Shown: positions 27,149 to 34,935 of the stretch, piece after piece
How the letters are laid out: each line of letters begins with the position of its first letter
Position numbering within the stretch: position 1 is the first letter of the stretch
Source of the DNA: Streptomyces sp. NBC_01314
GTDB lineage: Bacteria; Actinomycetota; Actinomycetes; Streptomycetales; Streptomycetaceae
DNA: 64,000 bases
Assembly (NCBI RefSeq): GCF_041435215.1
Contig: NZ_CP108394.1
Span: forward strand, 5,518,001-5,582,000
Direction of reading: 5' to 3'
Notes under the pieces: model-generated
Databases searched by the model: none
Told to the model about the DNA's origin: nothing
Seen by the model: only the letters and a program-made list of their open reading frames with translations
Position numbers and translations under genes: made by a program

Positions 27149-28399
27149 CTATCCGGGCTCTCCGGCCACGTCCTCGCGCATGCCCCACGGTGAGCCGTAC
27201 TCCGTCAGCAGAGCGAGGAACGGTCGGGGAGGCAGTGCTTCGGGGCCGAGTACGCCGCTGCCGTGCCAGGCTCCGGACGCGATGAGTTCGAGGGCGACCA
27301 CGGGGTTGACCGCGGTCTGCCAGACCACGGCCTGGGAGCCGTACTCCCGCATCGACCACTGGTTGTCGACCACGTGGTAGAGGTACACCTCGCGGGGCCG
27401 CCCGTCCTTGGTGCCCTTGACCCAGGTGCCCGCGCACGTCTTTCCGCGCATACGGTCCCCGAGGCCGGCCGGGTCGGGCAGGCACGCGGCGACGACGTCC
27501 CGCGGGGAGACCGCGGCCTTGCCACCTCCCGTACCGACGGTGACGGTGACGGGGTCCGTGCGGTCGAGCCCCAGCTTGTGGAGGGTCTTGAGCACGCCGA
27601 TGAACTCGTCGCCCAGGCCGTACTTGAAGGTGACCCGCTTCGCCTTCAGCCACCGGGGGACCAGCAGTACTTCCTCGTGCTCGACGTTGACGCACTCCAC
27701 CGGCCCGATGCCCTCCGGGAAGTCGAAGACCTCCGGCTCGCTGAAGGGCGGCGTGGTGAACCAGCCGCGGCCCTCCTCGTAGACGACCGGCGGGTTCAGG
27801 CACTCCTCGATGGTCGTCCAGATACTGAAGGAGGGCGCGAAGTCGTATCCGTCCACGACCAGGTCGGCCCCGTCACGGATGCCGATCTCCTCGATCCCGT
27901 CCTCGTCGAACAGCTCGTCGGCGGCGTACCGGGCGAACACGTCCGACAGGCCGGGCTCCACCCCCATGCCGACCAGCGCGAGCCGGCCCGCCGCCTCCCA
28001 CTCGGCGGCCCGTTCGAACTGCGCGTCGCCCAGCTTGACGCCGCACTCCTCGTAGGGGCGGTTCGGGTGCGGCTGGGACAGGGACATCGCCATGTCCAGG
28101 TAGTGGGCGCCGTGCGCGAGCGCCGCGTCGAACAACGGCAGGACGAACCGTGGATCGGTGGCGTTGAGCAGCACATCGCAGCGATGCTCGGCGAGGGCGG
28201 CCCGCACGGCCCCGGTGTCCGACGCGTCGAGCCGCACCGCCGTGAACCTGTGCCCGTCCTTCCCGAGTGCCGCGACGGCCGACTCCGCCCGCGCGGGGTC
28301 GTAGTCGGCCACCACCATGTGCTCGAAGAACGCCCGCCGGGCCGCGATCCTGACAACCGCCCCGCCCACGCCTCCCGCCCCGACCATGAGAACTCGCAC
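27149..28399 (-). CDS. Saccharopine dehydrogenase-like oxidoreductase
   Basis: 416 residues from GTG 28399, preceded by AAGGAG. The N-terminal Rossmann loop VGAGGVGGAVV and ADYDPARAE mark the NADP-binding domain; DVLLNATDPRFV and GVEPGLSDVFARYA are typical of the saccharopine dehydrogenase family. The C-terminal domain is complete. The family includes lysine catabolic and carboxynorspermidine enzymes. Its place before an amino-acid permease suggests amino acid or polyamine use, but the exact reaction is open. Confidence 0.87.
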   Translation of the reverse strand: MRVLMVGAGGVGGAVVRIAARRAFFEHMVVADYDPARAESAVAALGKDGHRFTAVRLDASDTGAVRAALAEHRCDVLLNATDPRFVLPLFDAALAHGAHYLDMAMSLSQPHPNRPYEECGVKLGDAQFERAAEWEAAGRLALVGMGVEPGLSDVFARYAADELFDEDGIEEIGIRDGADLVVDGYDFAPSFSIWTTIEECLNPPVVYEEGRGWFTTPPFSEPEVFDFPEGIGPVECVNVEHEEVLLVPRWLKAKRVTFKYGLGDEFIGVLKTLHKLGLDRTDPVTVTVGTGGGKAAVSPRDVVAACLPDPAGLGDRMRGKTCAGTWVKGTKDGRPREVYLYHVVDNQWSMREYGSQAVVWQTAVNPVVALELIASGAWHGSGVLGPEALPPRPFLALLTEYGSPWGMREDVAGEPG

Positions 28400-28727
28400 C
28401 GCGCAGCACTCCTTCGTCCGGTTCATCCCGCTCGTCCCGCGGTCGGCGGGAGCACCTCCCGGCCCGTTCGGTGGGCCGGGACGATATCAGCCGAATCCTC
28501 CCGCGAGGTGCCTGATTCGGCGATTCCTCGCGCACCGCACGATCGATTCCACGGATGCCCGGACCACACGCTCCGCGTCCCGGCGCGCACGGGAGTCATC
28601 ACCTGCCCCACGGCCCGACGCGGGGTAGGAGTCCCGTGGCTTCCGCTCGGGGCACATCCGTTCAGCCCGGGTGTCGCCGCTCGTTCCACACCTAGACTTC
28701 TACGACCGCTGGGGAGAAGAGGTGCCC
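28400..28727. other. Intergenic region without recognised features
   Basis: 328 bases between the divergent saccharopine-dehydrogenase-like gene and the DrmD-like fragment. I see no ORF with convincing codon bias, no strong hairpin and no clear promoter. Confidence 0.4.
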
Positions 28728-29060
28728 GTGAAAGCTGGGGGGACGAGCGAGATGGCCGTGCAGTCGGGGGATCCGGACACGTCGGGCACACCGAACAGTG
28801 GGGTACCGGCCCCCGGGCAGCGCGTCACCGTGCGCCGCCGTCCCTGGGTGGTCACCGACATAGTCCGCTCGACCGCCGCCAGCGACGACCCGGCGCGTGC
28901 CGCCGAAGCCGCCACCACTCACCTGGTCAAGCTGTCCTCCCTGGAGAGCGACGGCCGGGACGAGGAACTGCGGGTCGTGTGGGAGCTGGAGCAGGCGACG
29001 GATGTCCACGACCAGTACCGCGAAGGCGCGGGCCACTGCACGCACCTCGAAGATCGCTGA
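28728..29060 (+). pseudogene. N-terminal fragment of a DISARM DrmD-like helicase
   Basis: About 110 residues from GTG 28728 (ATG 28752 also possible, after GGGGGACGAG). The segment TVRRRPWVVTDIVRST, followed by HLVKLSSLESDGRDEELRVV and WELEQATDVHD, matches from memory the N-terminal domain of the SNF2-like DISARM helicase DrmD, a protein of about 1000 residues. The match ends near residue 92; the frame then stops, and a neighbouring frame reads DGLFPQPDALF, reminiscent of the next DrmD segment. The helicase motors are absent. It is therefore probably a remnant, though a free-standing small protein cannot be excluded. Confidence 0.55.
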
Positions 29061-29172
29061 GCAGGACTCCGCGGACGGGTTGTTCCCCCAGCCGGACGCC
29101 CTGTTCTGAACCGCACGCCGACGCGCCCTGCTTCTGGTGTCAACCAGGTGCGAGGCGCGAACCGTTGCGAGG

Positions 29173-29382
29173 TCAGCTCCCCGAGGCGTACGTCACAAAA
29201 TTCGCCCATGCTTCCGGCGCGAGCACGACCTGAGGGCCGCCCGTGTCCTTGGAGTCGCGGACGTGCACTGTGCGAGGTGCGGTCGCGATCTCGACGCAGC
29301 TGTCGCCTTCGGTGCCGTCGCTGTAGCTGCTCTTGAACCACTTCAGCTCGGAGGCGTCTCCGGCAGAGACCTTGCGGATCAT
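29173..29382 (-). CDS. DUF397 protein
   Basis: 69 residues. The family core is clear: WFKSSYSDGTEGDSCVEIA, VHVRDSKD and the C-terminal AWANFVTYA. The ATG overlaps the TGA of the Xre gene by four bases (ATGA), so the two are co-translated. In Streptomyces DUF397 proteins act with neighbouring Xre regulators (the whiJ-type systems of developmental control). Partner of the gene at 29379. Confidence 0.92.
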   Translation of the reverse strand: MIRKVSAGDASELKWFKSSYSDGTEGDSCVEIATAPRTVHVRDSKDTGGPQVVLAPEAWANFVTYASGS

Positions 29383-30254
29383 GTTTCTCCCAGCACTTGC
29401 TCGATGAAGGCGAGTGACTCCCTCGGGGTGAGAGCCTGGGCCCGGATGATGCCATACCGCAGTTCGAGGATCCGCAGCTCCTTCGGGTCGGAGGTCGGGC
29501 GGCCATTGAACGCACCGTCGGAACGCCCAACTGCCGTGCCATCCGCGAACTTCAGCATCTCGATCTTGCCGTCCACACCGGGGTGGGCCTCGGTGTCCGT
29601 CGGCATGACCTGGAACGTCACGTTACGCAATCGCGCCACCTCCAGCAGGTGTTCGAGCTGTCGGCGCCGCACCATTGTCCCTCCGATGCGACGCCGTAGC
29701 GCCGCCTCTTCTTGGACAAAGCTGAGTGGACGCGCGGGAGACTTTTCAAAGATCGACTTGCGCGCCATGCGAGCGGCCACCAGGCGCTCCACCTCCTCCT
29801 CCGAGTAGGGCGGTTGCCGTGCCTCGAAGAGGGCCCGCGCGTGCTCCGGTGTCTGCAACAGGCCGTGGATGCTGAGTCCGACGTACACACCGATCTCGGC
29901 CGCCTGTGCCTCCAGCTTCGCCAAGTCCCGGACCTTCTTCGGATAGCGAACCCGGGCCACATCCTCCTTCATCGCCGAGAGCAACCCACCCGCCCCCAAC
30001 ACCTCGTCCGCCCTGTCCAGATACTCACCCCGGGGGATCCGCTTGCCGCCCTCGATCTTGTAGACCAAGTCCTCCCCGTACCCCACCGCCACCCCGAACT
30101 CGGCGGCCCGCATCCCCACCGCCTCCCGCCGCAGCCTCAACTGCCGCCCCACGGTGGCGACGACCGCCACTCCCCAGTCGTCGTCCGGGTCGACCTCCCA
30201 CCCCGGCTCGTCCGCCTCGCTCTTGAGCCGTCGTACCTCGCCGTCCACCGACAT
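29379..30254 (-). CDS. Xre-family regulator with DUF5753 domain
   Basis: 291 residues; ATG 30254 follows GGAGGGGTG. A helix-turn-helix lies near residues 35-90 (VGRQLRLRREAVGMRAAEFG and YKIEGGKRIPRG). The DUF5753 domain covers about 115-287 with landmarks YVGLSIHGLLQTPEHARAL and NVTFQVMPTD. Coupled to DUF397 and divergent from an RsbW-like ATPase gene across a region with three GGACA repeats, a probable operator. Likely a WhiJ-like regulator. Confidence 0.92.
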   Translation of the reverse strand: MSVDGEVRRLKSEADEPGWEVDPDDDWGVAVVATVGRQLRLRREAVGMRAAEFGVAVGYGEDLVYKIEGGKRIPRGEYLDRADEVLGAGGLLSAMKEDVARVRYPKKVRDLAKLEAQAAEIGVYVGLSIHGLLQTPEHARALFEARQPPYSEEEVERLVAARMARKSIFEKSPARPLSFVQEEAALRRRIGGTMVRRRQLEHLLEVARLRNVTFQVMPTDTEAHPGVDGKIEMLKFADGTAVGRSDGAFNGRPTSDPKELRILELRYGIIRAQALTPRESLAFIEQVLGET

Positions 30255-30310
30255 ACCGCACCCCTCCGTCGTACCGCCATGCCGCAACGCCCGTACCCCT
30301 ATAGCCGGTA

Positions 30311-30408
30311 CCGACAGCCCGGACAGCAGTGGACAAGCTCCGGACAGTCACCGTACGCACCGGCGTCGTCACTGTTCACGGTAAGCACGCACGGCCACTC
30401 TCAGTGAG
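30311..30408. promoter_or_regulatory. Divergent promoter with three GGACA direct repeats
   Basis: GGACA occurs at 30321-30325, 30331-30335 and 30342-30346, 10-11 bases apart, all on one face of the helix. The whole region 30311-30430 is repeated at 34077-34196, where the three copies are kept. This conservation points to a regulatory site, plausibly for the Xre protein. Confidence 0.55.
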
Positions 30409-30852
30409 GTGAACAAGGAAAAGTCCACCCAACTCGACACCCCCACCCGCCGCTTCAGCATCCTGCTGTCCCCCACACCGCGCGGCGCCCGCCTCGCCCG
30501 GCTCCTCGCCACGGAATGGCTGCGCACCTGGGACCCGCCGTACGGCGTCCTCGACACCGCCGAACACCTCGTCGCCGAACTCGCCGCGAACGCCGCCACC
30601 CACGGCCGGCTCCCCGGCCGGGACTTCCGCCTCGTCCTCCACACCCGGGACAACACACTCCGCATCGAGGTGACGGACACACGCGGCGACGCCCTCCCGC
30701 GCCACCGCCACCCGTCCCCCGACGCCGAATCCGGACGCGGCCTGCTCCTCGTCGAGGCACTCGCCAATCGCTGGGGCACCGAACTCGGCCTCGTCCCCCG
30801 CAAGACCGTATGGGCCGAACTCGATCTCAACACCGTTGCGTTCGAGTCTTGA
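30409..30852 (+). CDS. RsbW-like ATP-binding protein
   Basis: 147 residues from GTG 30409. HATPase_c_2 signatures: AEHLVAELAANAATHG (N box), VTDTRGD (G1-like) and DAESGRGLLLVEALANRWG (G2-like). Such proteins are small anti-sigma-factor-type kinases or ATP-binding partners that accompany Xre-DUF397 pairs in Streptomyces. Two broken relatives lie at 33324 and 34174. Confidence 0.9.
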   Translation: MNKEKSTQLDTPTRRFSILLSPTPRGARLARLLATEWLRTWDPPYGVLDTAEHLVAELAANAATHGRLPGRDFRLVLHTRDNTLRIEVTDTRGDALPRHRHPSPDAESGRGLLLVEALANRWGTELGLVPRKTVWAELDLNTVAFES

Positions 30853-31129
30853 GCCGCAGGCCGGCCCTGGTGAATGACGCCACGGGACGTCCTGACAGAT
30901 CAGCTCAAGCCCTCGTCACGCGTGTGGCCGAGGCGGCGGCCGGAACGTGACGCGCTCGGCCGCTTGCGCGCGTTGCATCGGATCGTTCGAGCCGGACTCC
31001 CGCTGCCGGGTCTGCGCCTAACTCAATGGCCGACTGTCAGTCCCCCGCGCTTCGATCGGGTTGATCGGCGTGAACACGCCAAGAAATGGGCGGGTTTGCG
31101 CTGCTCTGACCATCCACAGGGGGTACGAC

Positions 31130-32644
31130 TTGAGACCGAGAATCATGCTGGCCGTGGGGGCTGCCTCGCTGGCGCTGTTGGGCAGCAATCTGACCGTGGC
31201 GCAGGCGGCGGACGATCCCGCAGCCGTACCGGAAAGCTCGCTGAGCACGAGTGCGGACCTCGCCGACCCGGCAGATGAGGAACTGCCGTTGGCTGAGGAA
31301 GACACTGAGGGTGACCCGGAGTCGGAGCCGTCGGAAGAGGACATAGCGCTGGGCATCGAAGGCACGGCCGATGAGCCGGCGGCGGCGCCGGATACCGCCG
31401 AGGACGGACAGCCCGTCACGATGGAGACCGGCACGCAGACGGCGTGCGGCGAGCAGGCGGAGTCGGGCGCCGACGAGGCGCCCGACGGGCAGTACGTGGC
31501 CTGCGTATCGCCTCCGACGCCGGCGGACGAGCTGACTGCCGAGGAACAGGCCGCACTGTCGCGCAGTGATGCCACCGCCAACCCGTCCGCAGGTGAGGCG
31601 GCTGCCCTGGCTGTCGCAGCGGCCCGCGAAAGCGTCGACCAGGAAGCCTTGCTGCAGGACACGACGGATGACGCGGCCTCGGAGACCGAACCCGTCGAAA
31701 GCCCGGACGCTCTCACCGCCGCGGCCAAGCGCTCGCCGTGGAAGGAACCCAAGTGGTGCATCGACGAGGGTGTGGACTCGACCTGGTACATGCAGCGGAT
31801 GCGAAGCTGCGGTGTGTGGCGCGGCAAGGTCTACGCCAAGGATGTGCGCACGGGCCGCGTGGTCGGCAACATCAAGTTTCTCTTCATCGGATACTCCTTC
31901 ACGGCCCGCGACTCCAAGACGTGGGCGGCTCAGGTCAAGTTCGTGGAGGTGTCCCGGTCAGGGAAGGCGGTGAGCGGCACGAAGGCGTACGGCAGTGCTT
32001 CCTGCGTGGGCAAGTGCAAGGTGACGGACAAGGACTTCCCGGCGCAGACGATCAGTTCGAGAGCCGAGCCCTTCGGTCAGTTCTTCATGAAGTCCACCAT
32101 CGACACCAAGGCATCCAAGCAGCGGGGTACCGGGCGGAGCATCGCCACTATGCGGTTCCGTAACTCTGAGTGGCTTGCGCCGTCGGAGCCCCTGAAGCTG
32201 TCCACCCTGGAAGTTCGGTGCGACAACGCCCTGCCCGGTGCGCCGAAGCAGGTCGGCTGTGTGAATCTCCGTGCTGTGCCAGTGATCAGTTACAGCCTGA
32301 CGGGGCCGTGGCCTCAGATAGCCAAGCACATCAAGGACGCCCAGGCCGACGGAAAACCCGGCAAGTACGGTACGACCGACTACCTCACGCGGCTCACGAA
32401 CAAGACGAAGATCGACAAGAACCGTGGCAAGGCGTGTCCGTCGAGCCTGGAGCGCCCACCGGGCAAGTCCTGCGACGAGTACCCCTTCGCCAGCACATGG
32501 CAGGGTGCCAAATACAGCGGCGGTCCGTTCAGCCGACGCATGGTCAACGACAAACAGAACAAGGGTGCCGGTCGCGCGCTGAAAGGTTTCTACGCCTACA
32601 GCCGCGTCCTCGAAGGGGACCGGTACCTGGTATGGATCAGGTAG
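31130..32644 (+). CDS. Secreted NucA/NucB-type DNase
   Basis: 504 residues from TTG 31130, supported by AGGGGGTACGAC; ATG 31145 is the alternative. Residues 1-27 are a Sec signal peptide ending AQA. An acidic, Ser/Glu/Asp-rich region covers about 28-195. A middle domain (about 203-385) has several Cys and repeated strands. The C-terminal part carries the NucA/NucB signature GKSCDEYPFAST (446-456) with the catalytic Asp-Glu pair, preceded by ACPSS and RPPG. B. subtilis NucA cuts DNA during uptake and NucB is an extracellular DNase. The next gene, 11 bases on, looks like its inhibitor. The 277 bases upstream hold no other gene. Confidence 0.82.
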   Translation: MRPRIMLAVGAASLALLGSNLTVAQAADDPAAVPESSLSTSADLADPADEELPLAEEDTEGDPESEPSEEDIALGIEGTADEPAAAPDTAEDGQPVTMETGTQTACGEQAESGADEAPDGQYVACVSPPTPADELTAEEQAALSRSDATANPSAGEAAALAVAAARESVDQEALLQDTTDDAASETEPVESPDALTAAAKRSPWKEPKWCIDEGVDSTWYMQRMRSCGVWRGKVYAKDVRTGRVVGNIKFLFIGYSFTARDSKTWAAQVKFVEVSRSGKAVSGTKAYGSASCVGKCKVTDKDFPAQTISSRAEPFGQFFMKSTIDTKASKQRGTGRSIATMRFRNSEWLAPSEPLKLSTLEVRCDNALPGAPKQVGCVNLRAVPVISYSLTGPWPQIAKHIKDAQADGKPGKYGTTDYLTRLTNKTKIDKNRGKACPSSLERPPGKSCDEYPFASTWQGAKYSGGPFSRRMVNDKQNKGAGRALKGFYAYSRVLEGDRYLVWIR

Positions 32645-32655
32645 CCCCCTGACGG

Positions 32656-33279
32656 ATGAGACCGGAAGACAACACCGTGAATGAGTCAGTCCACACCCGA
32701 ACCGCTCTGGTGCACGCCGAGTATCACCTCTTCCAGATCTCGGATCCGGAGGGGCCCGTGGCCGGTGACCTCGACGCGTCTCACAACGGGCTCGTGTCGG
32801 CCATCGACGGAGCCATCGAGGTGTCGACCGGGATCCACACCGGCAACGTCCAGGTGACCGTCGAACTTCATACGGTGAAGCCCGAGCCCGCTGCGGACTG
32901 GGAAGAGATCGCCGAGATCTCATGGCAATCCCCGTCCGGGGAAGCGCTCGTGGCTCCACTCATGGACGACCCCGTAGACCTGCCCTCGCTGGCCTCGCGA
33001 GGACCGGGCCACTACCGGTTGCGGGTCCATGCCCGGGGCAGGGACACGGCTGTCGACCAGACAGTGGTGGATGATGTCGTGGAGTCCTATCTGCTCCAGA
33101 GCTGGCCCGCGGCACACCAGGAAGCTCTTCTGGTGAGGGCGACCGACGCCTACGGGGCCCACCTCCGGGCCCAGGAGGCCGACGACACCATCGTCATCGA
33201 CCACGAGGACTCTCTCGACACCCAGACCGGCCGGGAACGCGACATCCTGCGCCGGGCCGAACGCGGCCATCAGCCCTGA
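32656..33279 (+). CDS. Nin/ComJ-like nuclease inhibitor (putative immunity protein)
   Basis: 207 residues from ATG 32656; GTG 32677 after GGAAGAC is possible. No signal peptide. The first 140 residues show a beta-rich pattern that I can align by eye with B. subtilis Nin (ComJ), the inhibitor of NucA: YHLFQISDP, GLVSAIDGAIEVSTGIHTGN and GHYRLRVHARG correspond to YHQFTVFQK, KGYAAADGAISFEAQRNTK and GDYQLTCWTVP. The last 60 residues are a helical, acidic extension. Position directly behind a NucA/NucB DNase gene supports an immunity role. The assignment is an inference from remote similarity plus context. Confidence 0.6.
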   Translation: MRPEDNTVNESVHTRTALVHAEYHLFQISDPEGPVAGDLDASHNGLVSAIDGAIEVSTGIHTGNVQVTVELHTVKPEPAADWEEIAEISWQSPSGEALVAPLMDDPVDLPSLASRGPGHYRLRVHARGRDTAVDQTVVDDVVESYLLQSWPAAHQEALLVRATDAYGAHLRAQEADDTIVIDHEDSLDTQTGRERDILRRAERGHQP

Positions 33280-33300
33280 CCAACAGCCCGCGTCCTCGGT

Positions 33301-33330
33301 TGGGGCAGCTTCAGCACACGGGCTGCCCCA
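33301..33330 (+). terminator. Hairpin after the nuclease-inhibitor pair
   Basis: Perfect 9-bp stem TGGGGCAGC (33301-33309) with GCTGCCCCA (33322-33330), 22 bases after the stop. Confidence 0.6.
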
Positions 33331-33449
33331 TCCCCGACGCCGAGTCCGGACGCGGCCTCCTCGTCGAGGCCCTCGCGGACCGCTGGGGCGTCGAACTCGG
33401 CCCCGTACGCCGAAAAACCGTATGGGCCGAACTCGACCTCGGCTCTTGA
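33324..33449 (+). pseudogene. C-terminal remnant of an RsbW-like ATPase
   Basis: 41 codons reading PDAESGRGLLVEALADRWG and ending KTVWAELDLGS. This is closely related to the end of the intact ATPase at 30409 but lacks the N-terminal two thirds and has lost one Leu codon in the GRGLLL motif. No start codon or ribosome site. A decayed paralogue, perhaps once joined to the 5' piece at 34174. Confidence 0.8.
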
Positions 33450-33544
33450 ACGGGCCATTACCGGCTTTACCGACGGCCCGGCATGACCGAGAGGCGCCAC
33501 GTACTGCGCGTGAAACTCCCGTCACGGCAAGTAAGTTCAGCCGG

Positions 33545-33616
33545 TAGCATCGAACCCGTGACGCACCCGTGGGTGCGTCCTCCCTTCACTCCGGGCCCCT
33601 CCTCTTCGGGGCCCGG
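33545..33616 (+). promoter_or_regulatory. Structured leader of a small gene
   Basis: TAGCAT (33545-33550) is a possible -10. It is followed by two perfect hairpins: 33560-33568 with 33571-33579 (core ACGCACCC/GGGTGCGT, two-base loop), and 33591-33599 with 33608-33616 (CCGGGCCCC/GGGGCCCGG). Both lie in the leader of the 33682 ORF. No known riboswitch was recognised. Confidence 0.5.
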
Positions 33617-33681
33617 CCCGACGAGAGCGGTCCCGGGACTGTGTGTATGGCCGCCTCACGTCGAAGGGAGGACGCCCTCAG

Positions 33682-33795
33682 ATGGGCTGTCACGAGGAGC
33701 GGAAGCCGACTCTCGTCATCCGGCTGACCCGGCTTTTGCCGGAGCCGACCGCGAAGCACGCGAGGAGGTGGCTGCTCTGGTGGCTCAGCAGGTAG
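33682..33795 (+). CDS. Orphan 37-residue cationic, Trp-rich protein
   Basis: ATG 33682 is preceded by GGGAGG with a 10-base spacer. The peptide starts MGCHEERKPTLVIRLTRLL, has many Arg/Lys, and ends RRWLLWWLSR; it could form an amphipathic or membrane-active helix. Codon third positions are GC-rich. A structured leader lies upstream and a perfect 12-bp terminator starts two bases after the stop, so it looks like an independent transcription unit. I know no family for it. Confidence 0.5.
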   Translation: MGCHEERKPTLVIRLTRLLPEPTAKHARRWLLWWLSR

Positions 33796-33796
33796 C

Positions 33797-33827
33797 CGGA
33801 TGTCCCCATACACAGTGGGGACATCCG
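33797..33827 (+). terminator. Terminator of the 37-codon gene
   Basis: Perfect 12-bp stem CGGATGTCCCCA (33797-33808) with TGGGGACATCCG (33816-33827), seven-base loop, two bases after the stop. There is no T-run. Confidence 0.65.
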
Positions 33828-34076
33828 ACAAGCTCCTGACGAGCCTGGGCCCCTGCTCGGATGCCCGTCCGATGCGGGGGCCCTCCTTGAGTCCCAGTAC
33901 AGCACACCGGGTGCCGGTGCGGCATCACCAAGTGACGACCACCCAGTTGGGCCCTCGCACGACCGACGGTTCCCACCTCGCCCTGGCCGGAACCCAGCGG
34001 TCTGCGCTCCGGCGCCACAGGCGTTCTCGGTGACCTTCATCACCCAGACCGTTTGGCGATTCCTGCAAAGCCATTC
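33828..34076. other. Intergenic region without recognised features
   Basis: 249 bases (346 to the next start). I see no convincing ORF or known motif. It continues into the duplicated promoter region. Confidence 0.35.
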
Positions 34077-34196
34077 CGACAGCCCGGACAACAGCGGACA
34101 AGCTCCGGACAGTCACCCTACGCATCGGCGTTGTCACTGTTTGCGGTGAGCGCGCTCCGCCACGCTCAGTGACGTGAACCACAAAAGCTCTACCCA
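34077..34196 (+). repeat. Second copy of the 30311-30430 promoter region
   Basis: Aligns base for base with 30311-30430, including GGACA at 34086, 34096 and 34107 and the shared CTCCGGACAGTCACC. It leads into the broken ATPase gene at 34174, just as the first copy leads into the intact one. This is a segmental duplication. Confidence 0.8.
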
Positions 34197-34421
34197 ACTT
34201 CCCACCCTCACACGTCACTTCAGCGTGGTCCGGCCCTCCACACCATATGGAGCCCACCTCGCCCTCCTGCTCACCACCGAGCGGCCACCCACCCGGGACC
34301 TGCCCGCGGCGTCATCGACGCTGCCGAACACGTCGTCACCGACCCGGAAACCCGGATGGCCGGCACTTCCCCCATGACAGCAGTCCGGACCCGGTGGGAC
34401 CGCGCGACGGAAAGTACCTGA
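34174..34421 (+). pseudogene. Frameshifted RsbW-like ATPase 5' part
   Basis: From GTG 34174 the frame reads MNHKSSTQLPTLTRHFSVV, parallel to the intact paralogue at 30409. Near 34306 the homology moves to another frame (GVIDAAEHVVTD, the N-box region) and continues to a TGA at 34419-34421. ATP-binding G boxes are missing. One frameshift plus truncation; not functional. Confidence 0.8.
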
Positions 34422-34671
34422 TGCCTGCTCTCTCGCTCACCAAGGCCCACGGGTCCCGCAACGACATCTTCGTCGTCGACGGCGCGCCCCTCGATCACTT
34501 CGCCACGGCGGACGAGCTCACCCGTGCCGTCAGCCTGCTGTGCGACCGCAGGCGCTGCTGCTGGGCGAGTCCGCCGTACTGCGCCGCCACCGCCGGGCCC
34601 TCGCATCGGCCGGCGAGGCCACGGCCGTGGCAGCCCGAAAAGCCGGCCTCCACCGAACCGCAGAAAACTGA
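34421..34671 (+). pseudogene. Fragment of a diaminopimelate-epimerase-like gene fused to another remnant
   Basis: ATG 34421 overlaps the previous TGA. About 43 residues read MPALSLTKAHGSRNDIFVVD and then LTRAVSLLCDR, which match the N-terminus of DapF-type epimerases (TKxHGxxND, LCDR). The match then ends abruptly; a different frame from 34552 reads ALLLGESAVLRRHRRALASA to a TGA at 34671, from a source I do not recognise. The catalytic Cys residues of DapF are absent. A degraded junction of two genes. Confidence 0.6.
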
Positions 34672-34758
34672 GCTCCGGTGCCTCAGGCGCTCTTCCCAAA
34701 GAACCACGAGAGAGAAAGAAACCCCACCAAGCCCCACCCCTCCCGCCCACAGCGTCCG

Positions 34759-34907
34759 CTCACTCGGTCGAGTGAACAACACCAACTCGGCTGGCTTCCG
34801 GACAGGTTGGCTGCTCTACGCTCAGCGCGGCACCACACAACCGCAGCAGCCACACAACCGCAGACATGCGACGGCCCCCGCCGGGACTGCAATCCCATGC
34901 GAGGGCC
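34759..34907 (+). promoter_or_regulatory. Leader region of the HTH gene with hairpins
   Basis: CACTCGGTCGAGTG (34759-34772) is a palindrome; CACACAACCGCAG is repeated twice at about 34831 and 34850. A nested hairpin, GGCCC 34873-34877 with GGGCC 34903-34907 and inner GGGA/TCCC (34883-34886, 34893-34896), lies just before the start of the 34936 gene. This leader type recurs in Streptomyces upstream of similar genes, from memory. Confidence 0.4.
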
Positions 34908-34935
34908 TGACCACAGAGGAAGCAGAACCTTCCCA

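Noticed and set aside
30874..31278. Plus-strand ORF of 134 codons before the DNase gene
   Set aside because: No ribosome site, poor codon bias, and it overlaps the DNase start in another frame.
33690..34257. Minus-strand ORFs over the structured leader and duplicated promoter
   Set aside because: No ribosome sites or recognisable domains; they cross terminators and decayed regions.
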